Assembly: GCA_963734955.1 (NCBI GenBank)
Contig: CAVTJO010000011.1
Location: forward strand, 1-64,000
Reading direction: 5' to 3'
Source: UBA11986 sp963734955
Lineage (GTDB): Bacteria > Bacteroidota > Ignavibacteria > UBA10030 > UBA6906
DNA length: 64,000 nucleotides
Shown one piece after another: positions 18,554 to 28,958 of the stretch. A model generated the notes under the pieces. That model ran no database searches. It had not been told where the DNA came from and was given only the letters and a program-made list of their open reading frames with translations. Position numbers and translations under genes: made by a program. Within the stretch, counting starts at the first letter, position 1. Each line of letters begins with the position of its first letter.

Positions 18554-20118
18554 CCCTTGGGCTCAAGTTTGACAACGGGAAGGATCATCTCTTCCATGGA
18601 GACACCGCCGTGCTGAAAACTGTCGCGATACTGATTCAGGTACTTATGATAGTCGGTCGGATACACAAAATAGAAGTCTTCCTTGGCGATAATGTAGTTT
18701 CCAGCCACACCGCGCTTTGGCAGTCTGAAATCGGCCGGGTTCTTCACGAAGATCGCAGCCTTATCCTCACACTTCAGGTTCCTGCCATATTTGTAGCGGA
18801 GGTTTGTGGATGCTTCACGGTCACCCAGAACCTTCGATCCCCTGAGGCTCCGGATGCTTCCATGGTCCGTGGTGAGCACCACGGTAACATTCTTGTTCTT
18901 TGCGAGCGTCCTCAGCATGCCGAAAAGCGATGAATGGACAAACCACGATCTCGTAAGTGAACGGTACGCTGACTCATCAGGCGCTATTTCCTTGAGCAGC
19001 GATGAATCCGACCGTCCATGTGCCAGCATATCGACAAAATTCACCACGATGGAGGTAAGCTTTGTCTGGGCATAAGAATTGATGTTCCCCTCAATGCTGC
19101 GACCAAACTCTGCGTCGAGGATCTTCACGTACTTTGGCTCAGGCTTCACGATGATCTTGCGGCGCTCAAGCAGCTTGTCGAGAAATTGCCGCTCATACCG
19201 GTTCCGACTGCTCTCGTCATCTTCACTCTTTTCCCAGAGTTCCGGATGCCGGAGCTCAACATCGCTCGGATAGGAGCCGCTGAAGATCGCGTTGCGGGAA
19301 TACGGCGTGGCTGTTGGAAGTATGCTGAAGTAGAACTCCTTGGAGATATCAAAGTAGTCACGGAGCAGACCTTCCATCATCAGCCATTGATCCAAACGCA
19401 GACAATCGATGACAAAGAAGATGACTGACTTGTCATTTCCCAATTCAGGGATCAGGTACCTGTCGACGACTTCCGGCGAGAGCACCGGACGGTTATCAGA
19501 CCGCTCAAGCCAATCCCTGTAGTTTCTTTCGACATACTTGCCGAACGCGAGGTTGCACTCCCGAAACTGGTCAAGCATTGTCTGCTTCAGTCCAAGTTCT
19601 GGATGGTCGTCAAGCTCGAGAGACCACGACACCAGCCTGGTGTAAATGTCAACCCATTGGGTATGGTCCATGTCGTTCATGAGCGCCACGGAGATCTGGT
19701 TGAACTCCTGGATGTAGTCCTTGGACACCGCAGCACCAGTGATCTTCCTTCCCTCCAGAAACTTCTTGCAGGCCATCAGCACCTGACTCGGGTTGACGGG
19801 TTTGATCAGGTAGTCGCTGATCTTCACGCCGATCGCTTCCTCCATCAGCGATTCTTCTTCGTTCTTCGTGATCATGACGACCGGCAGCGAGGGACGCATG
19901 TCTTTGATTTCCGCCAGTGTTCGCAATCCCCCCATTCCTGCCATCATTTCATCGAGGAACACGAGATCGAACCCGGTTTGCTTCACCATTGCAATTGCAT
20001 CTTCGCCGTTCGTTGCCGTGTCGACTGCATATCCCTTTTCCGTGAGGAAACGAATATGCGAACGCAGGAGATCGATTTCGTCATCCACCCAGAGTATTTT
20101 CCCTCTCGTCTCTTCCAT
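18550..20118 (-). CDS. porX: PorX-like T9SS response regulator with PglZ domain
   Basis: A cytoplasmic two-component response regulator of type IX secretion. The receiver domain (residues 1-120) has ILWVDDE (acidic pocket), the phospho-acceptor Asp in LVFLDEMM, MITKN (Thr position) and the Lys in DYLIKPVNP. After a helical linker the C-terminal PglZ/alkaline-phosphatase-like domain begins around residue 220, with FFVIDCLRLDQW, PTATPYSRNAIFSG, DMLAHGRSD and VVLTTDHGS supplying candidate metal ligands. 522 residues matches PorX of Porphyromonas, where this domain is known to be a zinc phosphodiesterase. The ATG at 20118 follows GAAGGGG; a longer start is unlikely. It lies 80 bases after sprA; no PorY kinase is in the window. 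Confidence 0.93.
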   Translation of the reverse strand: MEETRGKILWVDDEIDLLRSHIRFLTEKGYAVDTATNGEDAIAMVKQTGFDLVFLDEMMAGMGGLRTLAEIKDMRPSLPVVMITKNEEESLMEEAIGVKISDYLIKPVNPSQVLMACKKFLEGRKITGAAVSKDYIQEFNQISVALMNDMDHTQWVDIYTRLVSWSLELDDHPELGLKQTMLDQFRECNLAFGKYVERNYRDWLERSDNRPVLSPEVVDRYLIPELGNDKSVIFFVIDCLRLDQWLMMEGLLRDYFDISKEFYFSILPTATPYSRNAIFSGSYPSDVELRHPELWEKSEDDESSRNRYERQFLDKLLERRKIIVKPEPKYVKILDAEFGRSIEGNINSYAQTKLTSIVVNFVDMLAHGRSDSSLLKEIAPDESAYRSLTRSWFVHSSLFGMLRTLAKNKNVTVVLTTDHGSIRSLRGSKVLGDREASTNLRYKYGRNLKCEDKAAIFVKNPADFRLPKRGVAGNYIIAKEDFYFVYPTDYHKYLNQYRDSFQHGGVSMEEMILPVVKLEPKG

Positions 20119-20198
20119 ACACCCCTTCAATGATGAAAAATGATAACGATTTGACCCTTGAGAATCAAACACCGACGGCACGCAGTACGTGGTGCTGC

Positions 20199-23100
20199 TT
20201 ATTGGATGGCAATATGGATATCGAGGCCCGCCTCGTTCACGGTACTCCCGGGAATCCGCGAGCCCGACGCGTCGGGTTCGATCTTCGTATAGCGATAGTA
20301 CACCGACGCAGTAACGCGTGAGCTGAGGACATACTTGATGCGCGGCTCAAGGACCGTCCGGGTCGATCCATCCTGCGGCTCGCCGGTGGTATTCACATCA
20401 AGCTTGGCAATGTCGTAGTTTGTCCGCGAGTTCTTTGTGAGTGAGTATGACGCGCTGATATCCAGATCATTGTTCAGCGAAAGACCAAAGAACGGGATCT
20501 CGAACCCCCGCCTGCTGTAATTCGCCGTGATCGAAATTTCCTGGGACAACTGTTCCACGATGTTTTCCGAGGAAGTCGCGAGATCGTAGGATGTGTTGGA
20601 ATTGTACCGGAGGTTCGCCCCGAAGCTCCCCTTCAGGAGCTCCTTGAACGTGAGGTTGAGTCCGACCAGCGGTGCGAAGCCGTACGTCACGCGCTGACCG
20701 GTTGTTCGCTCACTGGTTTCTCCGGGACGATTTTCAAACTGTCTGTTATAGGTGGATGTGTAGGCATGTTCAAGCGACACGCGCGTGGCGAAACCGGCAA
20801 ACATCGGGAATTTCTCAAGGCCGTCCCATCGCAAGGACCAGTTCACGCGAGGGTAGTACTGGCCAAATATCTTGTTCAGGAAGGGGAGGGCTTCAAATCC
20901 TTGTTCAAATGCCTGCGCCAGTTTCTGATCGTTACTGACTGTTGAATCCCTGTTGTGCTTCAGGTCTGAGTACAGCTTGCTCACATCCTTCAGGCTGCTC
21001 TTGAAAATCCCGAGGAAGAAAACATCAGGGAACGAAAGATACGATCGCTCCACGCTACCCGCGGTGGCGACGTTAGTAATCGTGGGAATCCCGAGTGAAT
21101 CGGTGGTCAGGTTTTGTGTGCGGCTGTACGCCCATCCGATGCTCCAGTTCAAATCAACTCTCGCCCCTTCCCAGAGATTGCGTGACGACTTGAGAGCAAT
21201 TCGATTCTGCTGACGGAATGTGTTTTGCAGATTGCTGCCGGGACCCCGGGCCCGGAGACCCGGCTGCGTCTCCCCCCATCCGAAAAACGGAAACGCCGGC
21301 CGAAAACCGAATTTCCCGAGCCTTCCACTCGGATCAGAAATGAGCCCGAGCTGGTACATACGCGATGGGCCCGCATTGATATCGGGGTCCTGGAAGAACG
21401 GAGCCCGCCCCCAGAAATTCACGAAGCCTGTCCGGCCGACCACTCCGCTGTTGGCAGTATTGTTCGTCTGGGTGAAGGTGACGTTGATGTTCTCATAATC
21501 AAGAAATGGAATTTTGATCAGTAACTTCGCGAGGTTCTTCAACTGGTCAAGGGTGCGGTTACGAGCGGGAGGTCCGGTTTTTGCGGTCGTATCCGCAGGT
21601 TGCTCGACCTGTTTGGGGGGCCCACCACCATCGCCAGGTTCGCCCTCGCGCTCGCCACGCCCGCGTCCGCGGGATTCTCCGCCACGTGGAGGCTCTGTTG
21701 GTTGTCCGGGCCGGGAGCTCTCCTCAAACAGCGGGTCAAACAACTGTTTGAGCTTGAAGTTCGTCGTCAGGCTGATGTTGTTGTTCCATCCCGCGGATTT
21801 CCCCAGGTCACCCTGGACCAATGTGTTTTGCCACGCGTAATCCACGCTGTAGGACATCGAGAGATCAAGATATTTCTTGATGTTGAAAATGTTCGGGATA
21901 TTCGGCCGACTGGAAAACTGGTTCTGTTGTGAGTATCGGGTATCGGTCCCGAAGTTGATCAACTTGTCGCCGAAGAAAATATCATCGAGGATCTTCGAGA
22001 AAGGCCGCTGCCCAAACCTGTCGGTTTCGAGATCGAGGAGGCTCGATTCAATCGAAAGGTTGTATGTCCCGCTGAGGTTGCTGAGTCCGCCCTCGGTCAG
22101 TTTCCAGCCAAATCCAAATTGACGTGATGCCGTGAAGTTGCGTGTGATGGTTTGCTGGGCATTCTGAACACGTTGCAGCGTGTTGTCCCGTGACCGCACC
22201 ACACTCAACGACCACGAGAAATTGCTCGGAGTGTAGTAGATCTTGACATCCTTGTATTCGTCGAGGAACCAGACACCGGCAAAAAGGTCCTTGAAGGGCT
22301 GGACGTAATAGTCAGTGGAGAGGTTCAGCGCATAGCTGATCTTGGCGTTCCACGACCATGAGATTCTACTCACGGTGGCGGGACTACGCTCCGATGACCG
22401 GGTGAAGTTGAAACCGAATGCGAGCTTGTTGAATGTGTCACGAATATACCAGGCTTGCGACGGCAACCCGATCTTGAAATTCGGCGCCGCGTACGTGTCT
22501 GTGACACGATATGTTTCAGACTCTGTTCTTATGGCATTCGCTTCGTCAGGCGTTTGAGCAAGTGCGGCCGCCTCATCCACCAGCACATCGGAATTCGGAA
22601 GATACTTCGGCTGGATGAGGTTGACGCTTCGTGAATATGAGAATGGGAGTGACGTGCCAACCCAACTGGTTGGAAAGAATTTCTCAAACGACATCGAAGC
22701 ATTCAGCGCCCAATTTATTCCGGTCTGACGTGAGCCGAAACGTTGTTCGAGAGTATGGAAGTTCGGGTCAACCTTGGAATAGTTGAACGACACCATCCCG
22801 AGGTCAGCGAGCTTGAGTTGCGTATCAACCCGGTATGCCCACCCCGGCGAATCGTCAACGTCGGTCAAGCGCAATTCGTTGAACCAGACCTGTCCGCTCA
22901 GTGGCCGGCCATGCTCGACATTCCCCCGCACAATCGGCGGTTCCCGATTCGTCACACCAAGCGCGAGGTAGCGTACCTGTGTAAGAGAAGGATTGCCGAC
23001 AACACGATACCAAACCGTATCGGTTCCTTCCACCCGGACCACTTTGCTGACACTCTGATTTATTGAATCCCGGAGCTGCTTGATAGCAGTCAGCTCCTGG

Positions 23101-26100
23101 AAGTTGATGTTGATTTCGTTCCGGGAATCCCAGCCTGGATAGATGGGCCCGCGATACTCATAGTAGTTCAGCGAATCGTATCCGAATCTGAAGAACGACT
23201 GCGGCGGCACCGGCAGCGTTCCAAATGAAACGTCTCCATGGACGAACATCTTCATCTGGCGATAACTGAACACATCGAGTGGTTTATAGATGTAGAATTT
23301 AACCGCCTGCCGGGATTGCCCTGCGGGAACACCATTCAGCAGAAGAGACAGGGACTGCTCGTTGGCAAGAATCTCCTGGTCAGGTTGTGTCTTGTCCCGC
23401 TCACGAACGACGCCTGGAGGACTCGTGTAGTCAGGATTGTCTTCAACGCTTACGACACTCACGGCAAAGTTGGTAGTGTCCGTTGCCGGAACTTGCCATT
23501 GGTTCCCGACGAGCCCCATGTCGGCAATGCGAACATGGATTTCACCTGATGCATTCAAGAAGGAGATGCGAACGCTTTCGACATTCTCCAGATTGGGCAC
23601 CGTTGTTCCGACAAGGCGGGTATATTCTCTGATGGGGATCCTGAACTGAAACCACTTCTTTTCATTGAACCCACCGCCAACAATCAGCGGGTTTGTCGCA
23701 CGATTCGTGTCAAGGGGAATATCATACTCCATGTACTGGTTGATCCGATCAGTCTGACCATTCGAGTTCAGGTCCTCGGTGTCAGGAATCAATCCGCTCG
23801 GACTGTTTCTGCTGTTTTCTGTCCCATTGATATGTGCAAAATCCTGGGGGGTCTGATTCCTGGTGTTGTCAAAGGAGTAATCGTCTCCACTCGGATCACC
23901 TGCATCGAACCCATCATGGTTGCCGTATCGTTGGTCAACGTATGCCAATTCCTCCGCATCAGCCATCATGTCGAGACCAATATCCTCTCCTTCCTGCAAT
24001 GTCCCATTGGGGCTTTGCCCGTGAACAAGATCCTCCGAATTCAAGTGCCCATCCCACGTCTTGTGCGAGTCCGGGATGGCATCCTCGCTGATCGTTCCCA
24101 TATCAATTCGCATCTTCGGAATCGAACCGTCACTGTTTCTTGGAGCATTGTTTATTTGCATCCATATCTCAATGTAATTCATGTTCTCATTGATCAGGTT
24201 CGTGGCGGAGATCGAGATGGGTTTCATGATGCCACCCCAGTTCTTTGTCGCCGTCAGCGTATTCGCGAGGTGGCCGCCGAGATTGTACATGCCGCGGGTC
24301 AACGGCGAGTAGTCAATATCCAACACGGTTGCCTGATTATTGGAGGCATTACCCGGCTTCTTGTTGGGGTAGATTTCCGTCAACGTCACGTTCGTCGGGA
24401 GGATGTTATACCATATCGTCTTCCCTTTCGAGAACATCTTGGTCGTATCCTCAGCGCTAATCGTTGAATTTGCGATGTCATCGGCCGGAGGACTTGCCTG
24501 GTACCACTGAGCGTAGCTTATGCCAAACGGAATTGTGCGCCGCGCGCCCTCAAAGTCGTCGATGTATGCAATGCTTGCACCGTTGTCGCTCGGAATCGTC
24601 GATTTCATTGTATTGGGGTCGGGAATCATGTACGCCGCTTCCCCTGAAATTTTGATGCTTGATGGCTCGCGGGTCTCGAGAAGCGGCAAGGCATCGATCG
24701 CACTGCTGAGGAATGGAAGATCGAATTGTGTCTGGCCATCAAAACCGAGGATGGTGTTCTTGTTCGGCTCTTCACCGAGTCGCACCTTGTCACTCAGCGT
24801 TTGCTGGTTCAGGTTCATAATGGTGAAACCGACATTCGTATTCTGTGAGACTGCAAGATCGCCACGCGCACCGAGGAGAGTCTTTGATGCAAGCTGGAAG
24901 AGGTCGTTTTGCTCGTACTTGATCTGCATGTTTGCACCGGGAACAAGTGCGCGGTCATTCCTGATCACCACTTCACCGACGATGTAATCTACCGTGTAAT
25001 CGACATTCGGCGTAAGTTGTCGGCCATCGAGGAGAACCTGAACACTGCCCTCGACGATGTTAAATCCGAGGTTGAACTTCGACGTTGCTTCACCAGTCGC
25101 CTTGCCCTGGATGACATACTTGTTCGATGTACTCTGCTGGGCAAATGTTTTCGTCGTATCATAGATCTGAGGGAACAACAAGCTGTCCGGTATTGGCTTG
25201 TTGACTGACGGTGATGCAAAATACTCTCTCATGCCAACATCAAATGGACGCAACGATGGAAAGATAACTTCAGCGCGGGCTTGATTTATCGTCCGCCCGG
25301 GACGAAAGTCGAAAAGATTGTCACCATTCGGAGCGGGTGTCCCGTCAGGACTGAACCTATCCAACCCAAAAACCCTGAGCAGTCGCTCGCCCATCAACGT
25401 GTTCTGGCCCTGCTGTGCCGCATCCTGCCTGACTATGTCGAGTACAAACCCCTCCTGCTTGATGTTCCGGCCGCCGAGGGAATAAATGTTCTTGAGCATC
25501 TGATTCCACGCGACTGGATAGCCCCGCCCGACAGACTGAAGGTTTCGAGGTTTGAGCATCTTCAGTATCAGTGACCCGGTTGTATCTCGCGCAAACTCTC
25601 CAAACTGCTGAGGGGGAACACCGCTGCCTCCCGCTGTCCTGTACGCGACTCCGATAACAAGATTATCCTGCATATTTGTGTTCAGCGCAATCACACCGAT
25701 GTAGCCGTCTCCGACAACCTCGTACTGTGAACGGTCAAGCTTCACGAATCCGGAAAACTCAACTGACCCGGGCGACTCCAATTTGTTTCTGATGGAATCG
25801 GGATACCCGGATCCACGAGGGCCCAGGTTGATGATTGCCCTTCCTTGACGCTCATTGGGATCGGGAATATTCCCTTGTCTTTGCACCCATACTTCTTCAT
25901 CAACAAGTTGAACCTCCGGCGTGACGCGGGGAGGCTCATTGTTGTAGTATGGTTCGTAATACTGCCGATAGGTTGTATCGACGAAGTAGTAGTTGGTGGC
26001 ATAGTCGTACGGCTGGATCCCCTGACCCCCGGGGCCAAAAGGAAGATCCTGAGCACCGCCGGAGACAGAGACCTCTTTGATTTGCCCCTTCTTCTGCGAG

Positions 26101-27209
26101 GCAAGCGTCGTCAGTGTTAATGGGCCTGTCTGAAATCTTGCCTTGATCCCAAACAGTGCCTGGCTGCTGCCGATGAATGACGATGGGGTTGTCAGCGAAA
26201 CGTTGCCAGCCTCAACACTCTGCACAATCTCGTCGTCGTAACCGGTGTACTTGATCTTGAGCTGGTTCTCATATTCGAACGTGCGCTGTGTGTTCCAGTC
26301 CGCGAGGATGCTCAGTTTGTCTCCGATCATGCCGTTAACGTTTACCTGAACCTCCTGCTGGAAGTCAGGCTCATTCCTGCTTTGATCAAGGCTGGAAATC
26401 TGCGTCTGATCGGACTTCGTATTTCTGAAGCCAGCCTTGATATCCACGGCGCCGCTGATATTCAGGCTGATGAGGTCCTTCCCAAAAATACTGAAGAGAG
26501 GATTGTGCGGAACCGGGATGGTGATCTTCGTGATGTTGCTGAGGAGTTCGCCAAGGTCGTTTCGTTCGCCGGCGGCAATCGGTTTCCTTGCTTCTTCTGC
26601 CAGCATTTTGCGTAACTCCGCCTTCCGCCGCGCGGAAATGTACTCATCAAACGATAGCGTGAGCGGAATCTTGACGTGACCACCACCGACAGTCTCGCTG
26701 AACAGGAACTCATTTCCTGATGAATCGAGGGTCGCCTGTCGTTGGAAACCCGCTGGCCTTCCGGCGGCAAACAGCGGGTACGTGCGCTCGGGGAAGAATG
26801 CAACCTCCGGTTGGTCCTTCCGAACATACGTGAACTGCTCCAGTCGTGCTGAGGAGTCGAGACACACAACGTACGTGGAGTCGATCACCTTTTTCTTCTG
26901 ACTGAAGCCGGCTGAATCCTTGCGTGTGGTATCTGTTTGGCCGAAGAGTCTGGTCGAATCTGATTGATTGAAGAATTTGTTTGGATTGAACTGTCCACTG
27001 CCTGGTACTCCTGCACCATTGCCCGGAGGTTGACCGGGAGGTGTCAGCGTAGTGTCGCCCATGGGGAACAACACCGGGTATGCTGGTTCCGGCTGTGAAG
27101 GGTTGGAGCCAACGACCAATCGGGGGTAGAGGATGAAGAGGAGAGCCAGGAAGCACACGCCGACGACATACAGCGTGTCGAAAACATGATTGAGGAAATG
27201 CAACCGCAT
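20199..27209 (-). CDS. sprA: SprA, T9SS outer-membrane translocon
   Basis: The giant single-chain beta barrel through which T9SS cargo crosses the outer membrane, with PorV as shuttle partner. About 2336 residues, the usual SprA size. An N-terminal hydrophobic segment (TLYVVGVCFLALLFILYPRLVV) is followed by a Pro-rich stretch, then family-typical SprA_N blocks (VDIKAGFRNTKSDQTQISS, QVNVNGMIGDKLSILADWNTQ, TYDDEIVQ-like GYDDEIVQSVEAGNVSL). Long strand-rich repeats follow, with a Gly/Arg/Glu-rich insert near residue 1860 (SRGRGRGEREGEPGDGGGPP). The first ATG is at 27209; a TTG at 27230 is possible. A single open frame over 7 kb contrasts with the broken genes at the left edge. It is followed by porX in the same direction. 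Confidence 0.97.
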   Translation of the reverse strand: MRLHFLNHVFDTLYVVGVCFLALLFILYPRLVVGSNPSQPEPAYPVLFPMGDTTLTPPGQPPGNGAGVPGSGQFNPNKFFNQSDSTRLFGQTDTTRKDSAGFSQKKKVIDSTYVVCLDSSARLEQFTYVRKDQPEVAFFPERTYPLFAAGRPAGFQRQATLDSSGNEFLFSETVGGGHVKIPLTLSFDEYISARRKAELRKMLAEEARKPIAAGERNDLGELLSNITKITIPVPHNPLFSIFGKDLISLNISGAVDIKAGFRNTKSDQTQISSLDQSRNEPDFQQEVQVNVNGMIGDKLSILADWNTQRTFEYENQLKIKYTGYDDEIVQSVEAGNVSLTTPSSFIGSSQALFGIKARFQTGPLTLTTLASQKKGQIKEVSVSGGAQDLPFGPGGQGIQPYDYATNYYFVDTTYRQYYEPYYNNEPPRVTPEVQLVDEEVWVQRQGNIPDPNERQGRAIINLGPRGSGYPDSIRNKLESPGSVEFSGFVKLDRSQYEVVGDGYIGVIALNTNMQDNLVIGVAYRTAGGSGVPPQQFGEFARDTTGSLILKMLKPRNLQSVGRGYPVAWNQMLKNIYSLGGRNIKQEGFVLDIVRQDAAQQGQNTLMGERLLRVFGLDRFSPDGTPAPNGDNLFDFRPGRTINQARAEVIFPSLRPFDVGMREYFASPSVNKPIPDSLLFPQIYDTTKTFAQQSTSNKYVIQGKATGEATSKFNLGFNIVEGSVQVLLDGRQLTPNVDYTVDYIVGEVVIRNDRALVPGANMQIKYEQNDLFQLASKTLLGARGDLAVSQNTNVGFTIMNLNQQTLSDKVRLGEEPNKNTILGFDGQTQFDLPFLSSAIDALPLLETREPSSIKISGEAAYMIPDPNTMKSTIPSDNGASIAYIDDFEGARRTIPFGISYAQWYQASPPADDIANSTISAEDTTKMFSKGKTIWYNILPTNVTLTEIYPNKKPGNASNNQATVLDIDYSPLTRGMYNLGGHLANTLTATKNWGGIMKPISISATNLINENMNYIEIWMQINNAPRNSDGSIPKMRIDMGTISEDAIPDSHKTWDGHLNSEDLVHGQSPNGTLQEGEDIGLDMMADAEELAYVDQRYGNHDGFDAGDPSGDDYSFDNTRNQTPQDFAHINGTENSRNSPSGLIPDTEDLNSNGQTDRINQYMEYDIPLDTNRATNPLIVGGGFNEKKWFQFRIPIREYTRLVGTTVPNLENVESVRISFLNASGEIHVRIADMGLVGNQWQVPATDTTNFAVSVVSVEDNPDYTSPPGVVRERDKTQPDQEILANEQSLSLLLNGVPAGQSRQAVKFYIYKPLDVFSYRQMKMFVHGDVSFGTLPVPPQSFFRFGYDSLNYYEYRGPIYPGWDSRNEININFQELTAIKQLRDSINQSVSKVVRVEGTDTVWYRVVGNPSLTQVRYLALGVTNREPPIVRGNVEHGRPLSGQVWFNELRLTDVDDSPGWAYRVDTQLKLADLGMVSFNYSKVDPNFHTLEQRFGSRQTGINWALNASMSFEKFFPTSWVGTSLPFSYSRSVNLIQPKYLPNSDVLVDEAAALAQTPDEANAIRTESETYRVTDTYAAPNFKIGLPSQAWYIRDTFNKLAFGFNFTRSSERSPATVSRISWSWNAKISYALNLSTDYYVQPFKDLFAGVWFLDEYKDVKIYYTPSNFSWSLSVVRSRDNTLQRVQNAQQTITRNFTASRQFGFGWKLTEGGLSNLSGTYNLSIESSLLDLETDRFGQRPFSKILDDIFFGDKLINFGTDTRYSQQNQFSSRPNIPNIFNIKKYLDLSMSYSVDYAWQNTLVQGDLGKSAGWNNNISLTTNFKLKQLFDPLFEESSRPGQPTEPPRGGESRGRGRGEREGEPGDGGGPPKQVEQPADTTAKTGPPARNRTLDQLKNLAKLLIKIPFLDYENINVTFTQTNNTANSGVVGRTGFVNFWGRAPFFQDPDINAGPSRMYQLGLISDPSGRLGKFGFRPAFPFFGWGETQPGLRARGPGSNLQNTFRQQNRIALKSSRNLWEGARVDLNWSIGWAYSRTQNLTTDSLGIPTITNVATAGSVERSYLSFPDVFFLGIFKSSLKDVSKLYSDLKHNRDSTVSNDQKLAQAFEQGFEALPFLNKIFGQYYPRVNWSLRWDGLEKFPMFAGFATRVSLEHAYTSTYNRQFENRPGETSERTTGQRVTYGFAPLVGLNLTFKELLKGSFGANLRYNSNTSYDLATSSENIVEQLSQEISITANYSRRGFEIPFFGLSLNNDLDISASYSLTKNSRTNYDIAKLDVNTTGEPQDGSTRTVLEPRIKYVLSSRVTASVYYRYTKIEPDASGSRIPGSTVNEAGLDIHIAIQ

Positions 27210-27501
27210 GCTGCGCAGCAAGGAGACCAATTCGATTCTCAGTTTATATTACCATCACCGCCGGGAGCCATGCCGCTGACCCGCCCCGACGCTGAACGCA
27301 CCTGTTACCCGTGACGCGACCCTGACCTCAGGTGCCTGTCTCTACAAGCAATAGCAAACCTGATCGATATGGTAACTCCCATGACTGTGAGAAACTGAGT
27401 CCCCTTGCTCAGCTACGGAGAACATACCCAAAAGCGATACAAATATCAAGCATCTTGTTTCACAAAACATCGTTTTCGGAGACGCCCATCTCATTCACGA
27501 A

Positions 27502-27530
27502 TTGGAAAAGAGTCACCTGACGGCTATATT
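27502..27530 (+). promoter_or_regulatory. Candidate promoter giving a near-leaderless permease transcript
   Basis: TTGGAA (27502-27507), a 17-base spacer and TATATT (27525-27530) lie just upstream of the ATG at 27537. Transcription would begin about at the ATG itself, so the mRNA would be leaderless or nearly so. The rest of the 327-base sprA/permease divergent region shows no other clear signal. Confidence 0.45.
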
Positions 27531-27536
27531 AGGGAC

Positions 27537-28953
27537 ATGAAACAAGGATTGTTCGGTCATCGGATGCTCGCCTACCGCTACCTGTTGCGCGCGCACATCG
27601 GTCCCTTCGTATTCTCCCTCTGCACGCTGATGTTCCTGTTCCTTCTCCAGTTCGTGATGAAGTTCATCGATCAACTCATCGGGAAGGGGCTCTCGGCCTG
27701 GGTTATTATCGAGCTGATTGCCCTTAGTCTCGCGTGGATGGTAGTGCTTGCCGTCCCGATGGCGGTGCTTGTCGCCACACTCATGGCGTTTGGCGAGCTT
27801 TCCTCGAAGAACGAGATCACTGCCATGAAAGCGAGCGGCATGAGCATCTACCGGATGATCGCCCCCATCGGCGTGGCGGCAACCATTGTCGCAGTCGCAC
27901 TTGTGTGGTTCAATAACTACGTACTCCCCGAGGCGAACCACAAAGCCAAGACACTGATGATCGATATCCGCAAGACGAAACCGACGCTCAATCTCGTTCC
28001 GGGGCTCTTCTCGCAGGATATTTCCGGCTACAGCATCCTTGTTCGCAAAACCTTTGAACGATCAAGCGATCTCGAAGGAATCACCATCTACGACTACACC
28101 AATCCAAACAACAGTGTCGTGATCACGGCCGAACGCGGCAAGATCTCCTTTTCCCCCGACTATCGAAGGATAATCATGGATCTTGAGGATGGGGAAATCC
28201 ACGAGCTGGACCTTTTGCGGATGACGTCGTATCGCAAGCTCAGATTCCGGAACCATCGAATTGTCATGAACGCGGAAGGATTCGAGTTTGAGCGCTCTTC
28301 CGAAGGGGCGTTCTCACGCGGCGACCGGGAACTCAGCGCTCAAGCCATGGGTGCGATCGTCGACAGTCTCCTCAAGACAAAGTCGGAACTGGAAGAGAAA
28401 ATGCACGTGACAATCGCGAACGACATCGATCATCAGATCAAAGGGACTCCCAACCCTGTTCCCAGCATTCGGCATGCCACCCATATCCCAGTCGCCGACC
28501 GCAGCTGCCCTGTTCAAGGCGCGGTCAATGAGCGCGTACGTCGCGAACGAGTTGTCGCGTATCGAGTTCCTCGACAAACAGATCGACCAATACCTCGTTG
28601 AGATTTACAAGAAGTATTCAATACCAGCAGCCTGCATGGTCTTCGTGCTCATCGGCGTACCGCTTGGCATCATGTCCCGCCGGGGTGGATTCGGAGCCGC
28701 GGCAACACTGAGTCTGGGGTTCTTCCTCATCTACTGGGCATTCCTCATCGGCGGAGAAAAACTCGCAGACAGGGATATTGTGGAACCATTCGTGGGCATG
28801 TGGTCAGCCAATATCCTGCTCGGTCTGCTCGGCATCTATCTTACCATCCGGATTGGCAAGGAAACCGTCGTCATCGATTGGAGTTTCCTCAAACGGCTGG
28901 TGCCAAAGCGATGGCGTTCCGGACTCGGAGATGAGCAAGAAGCGTTCACCTGA
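27537..28953 (+). CDS. LptF/LptG family permease (first copy, frameshifted)
   Basis: An inner-membrane subunit of the LptB2FG transporter that extracts LPS toward the periplasm (YjgP/YjgQ family). The N-terminal part has TM helices (FVFSLCTLMFLFLLQFVMKFI, WVIIELIALSLAWMVVLAVP) and ELSSKNEITAMKASGMSIYR, the conserved cytoplasmic coupling segment; a periplasmic jellyroll-like domain follows. The frame breaks near 28445 after IDHQIKG; the C-terminal helices (IPAACMVFVLIGVPLGIMSRRGG and beyond) continue in another frame to 28953. One extra base near AAAGGGACTCCC would explain it. About 470 residues when joined. The ATG at 27537 is preceded by AGGGAC. Whether this is LptF or LptG cannot be told from sequence alone. 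Confidence 0.85.
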
Positions 28954-28958
28954 CATGC

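Noticed and set aside
23832..24467. A 211-codon plus-strand open frame inside sprA
   Set aside because: Antisense to an intact 7-kb gene with family-typical sequence; low-complexity, histidine/arginine-rich translation without domain features.
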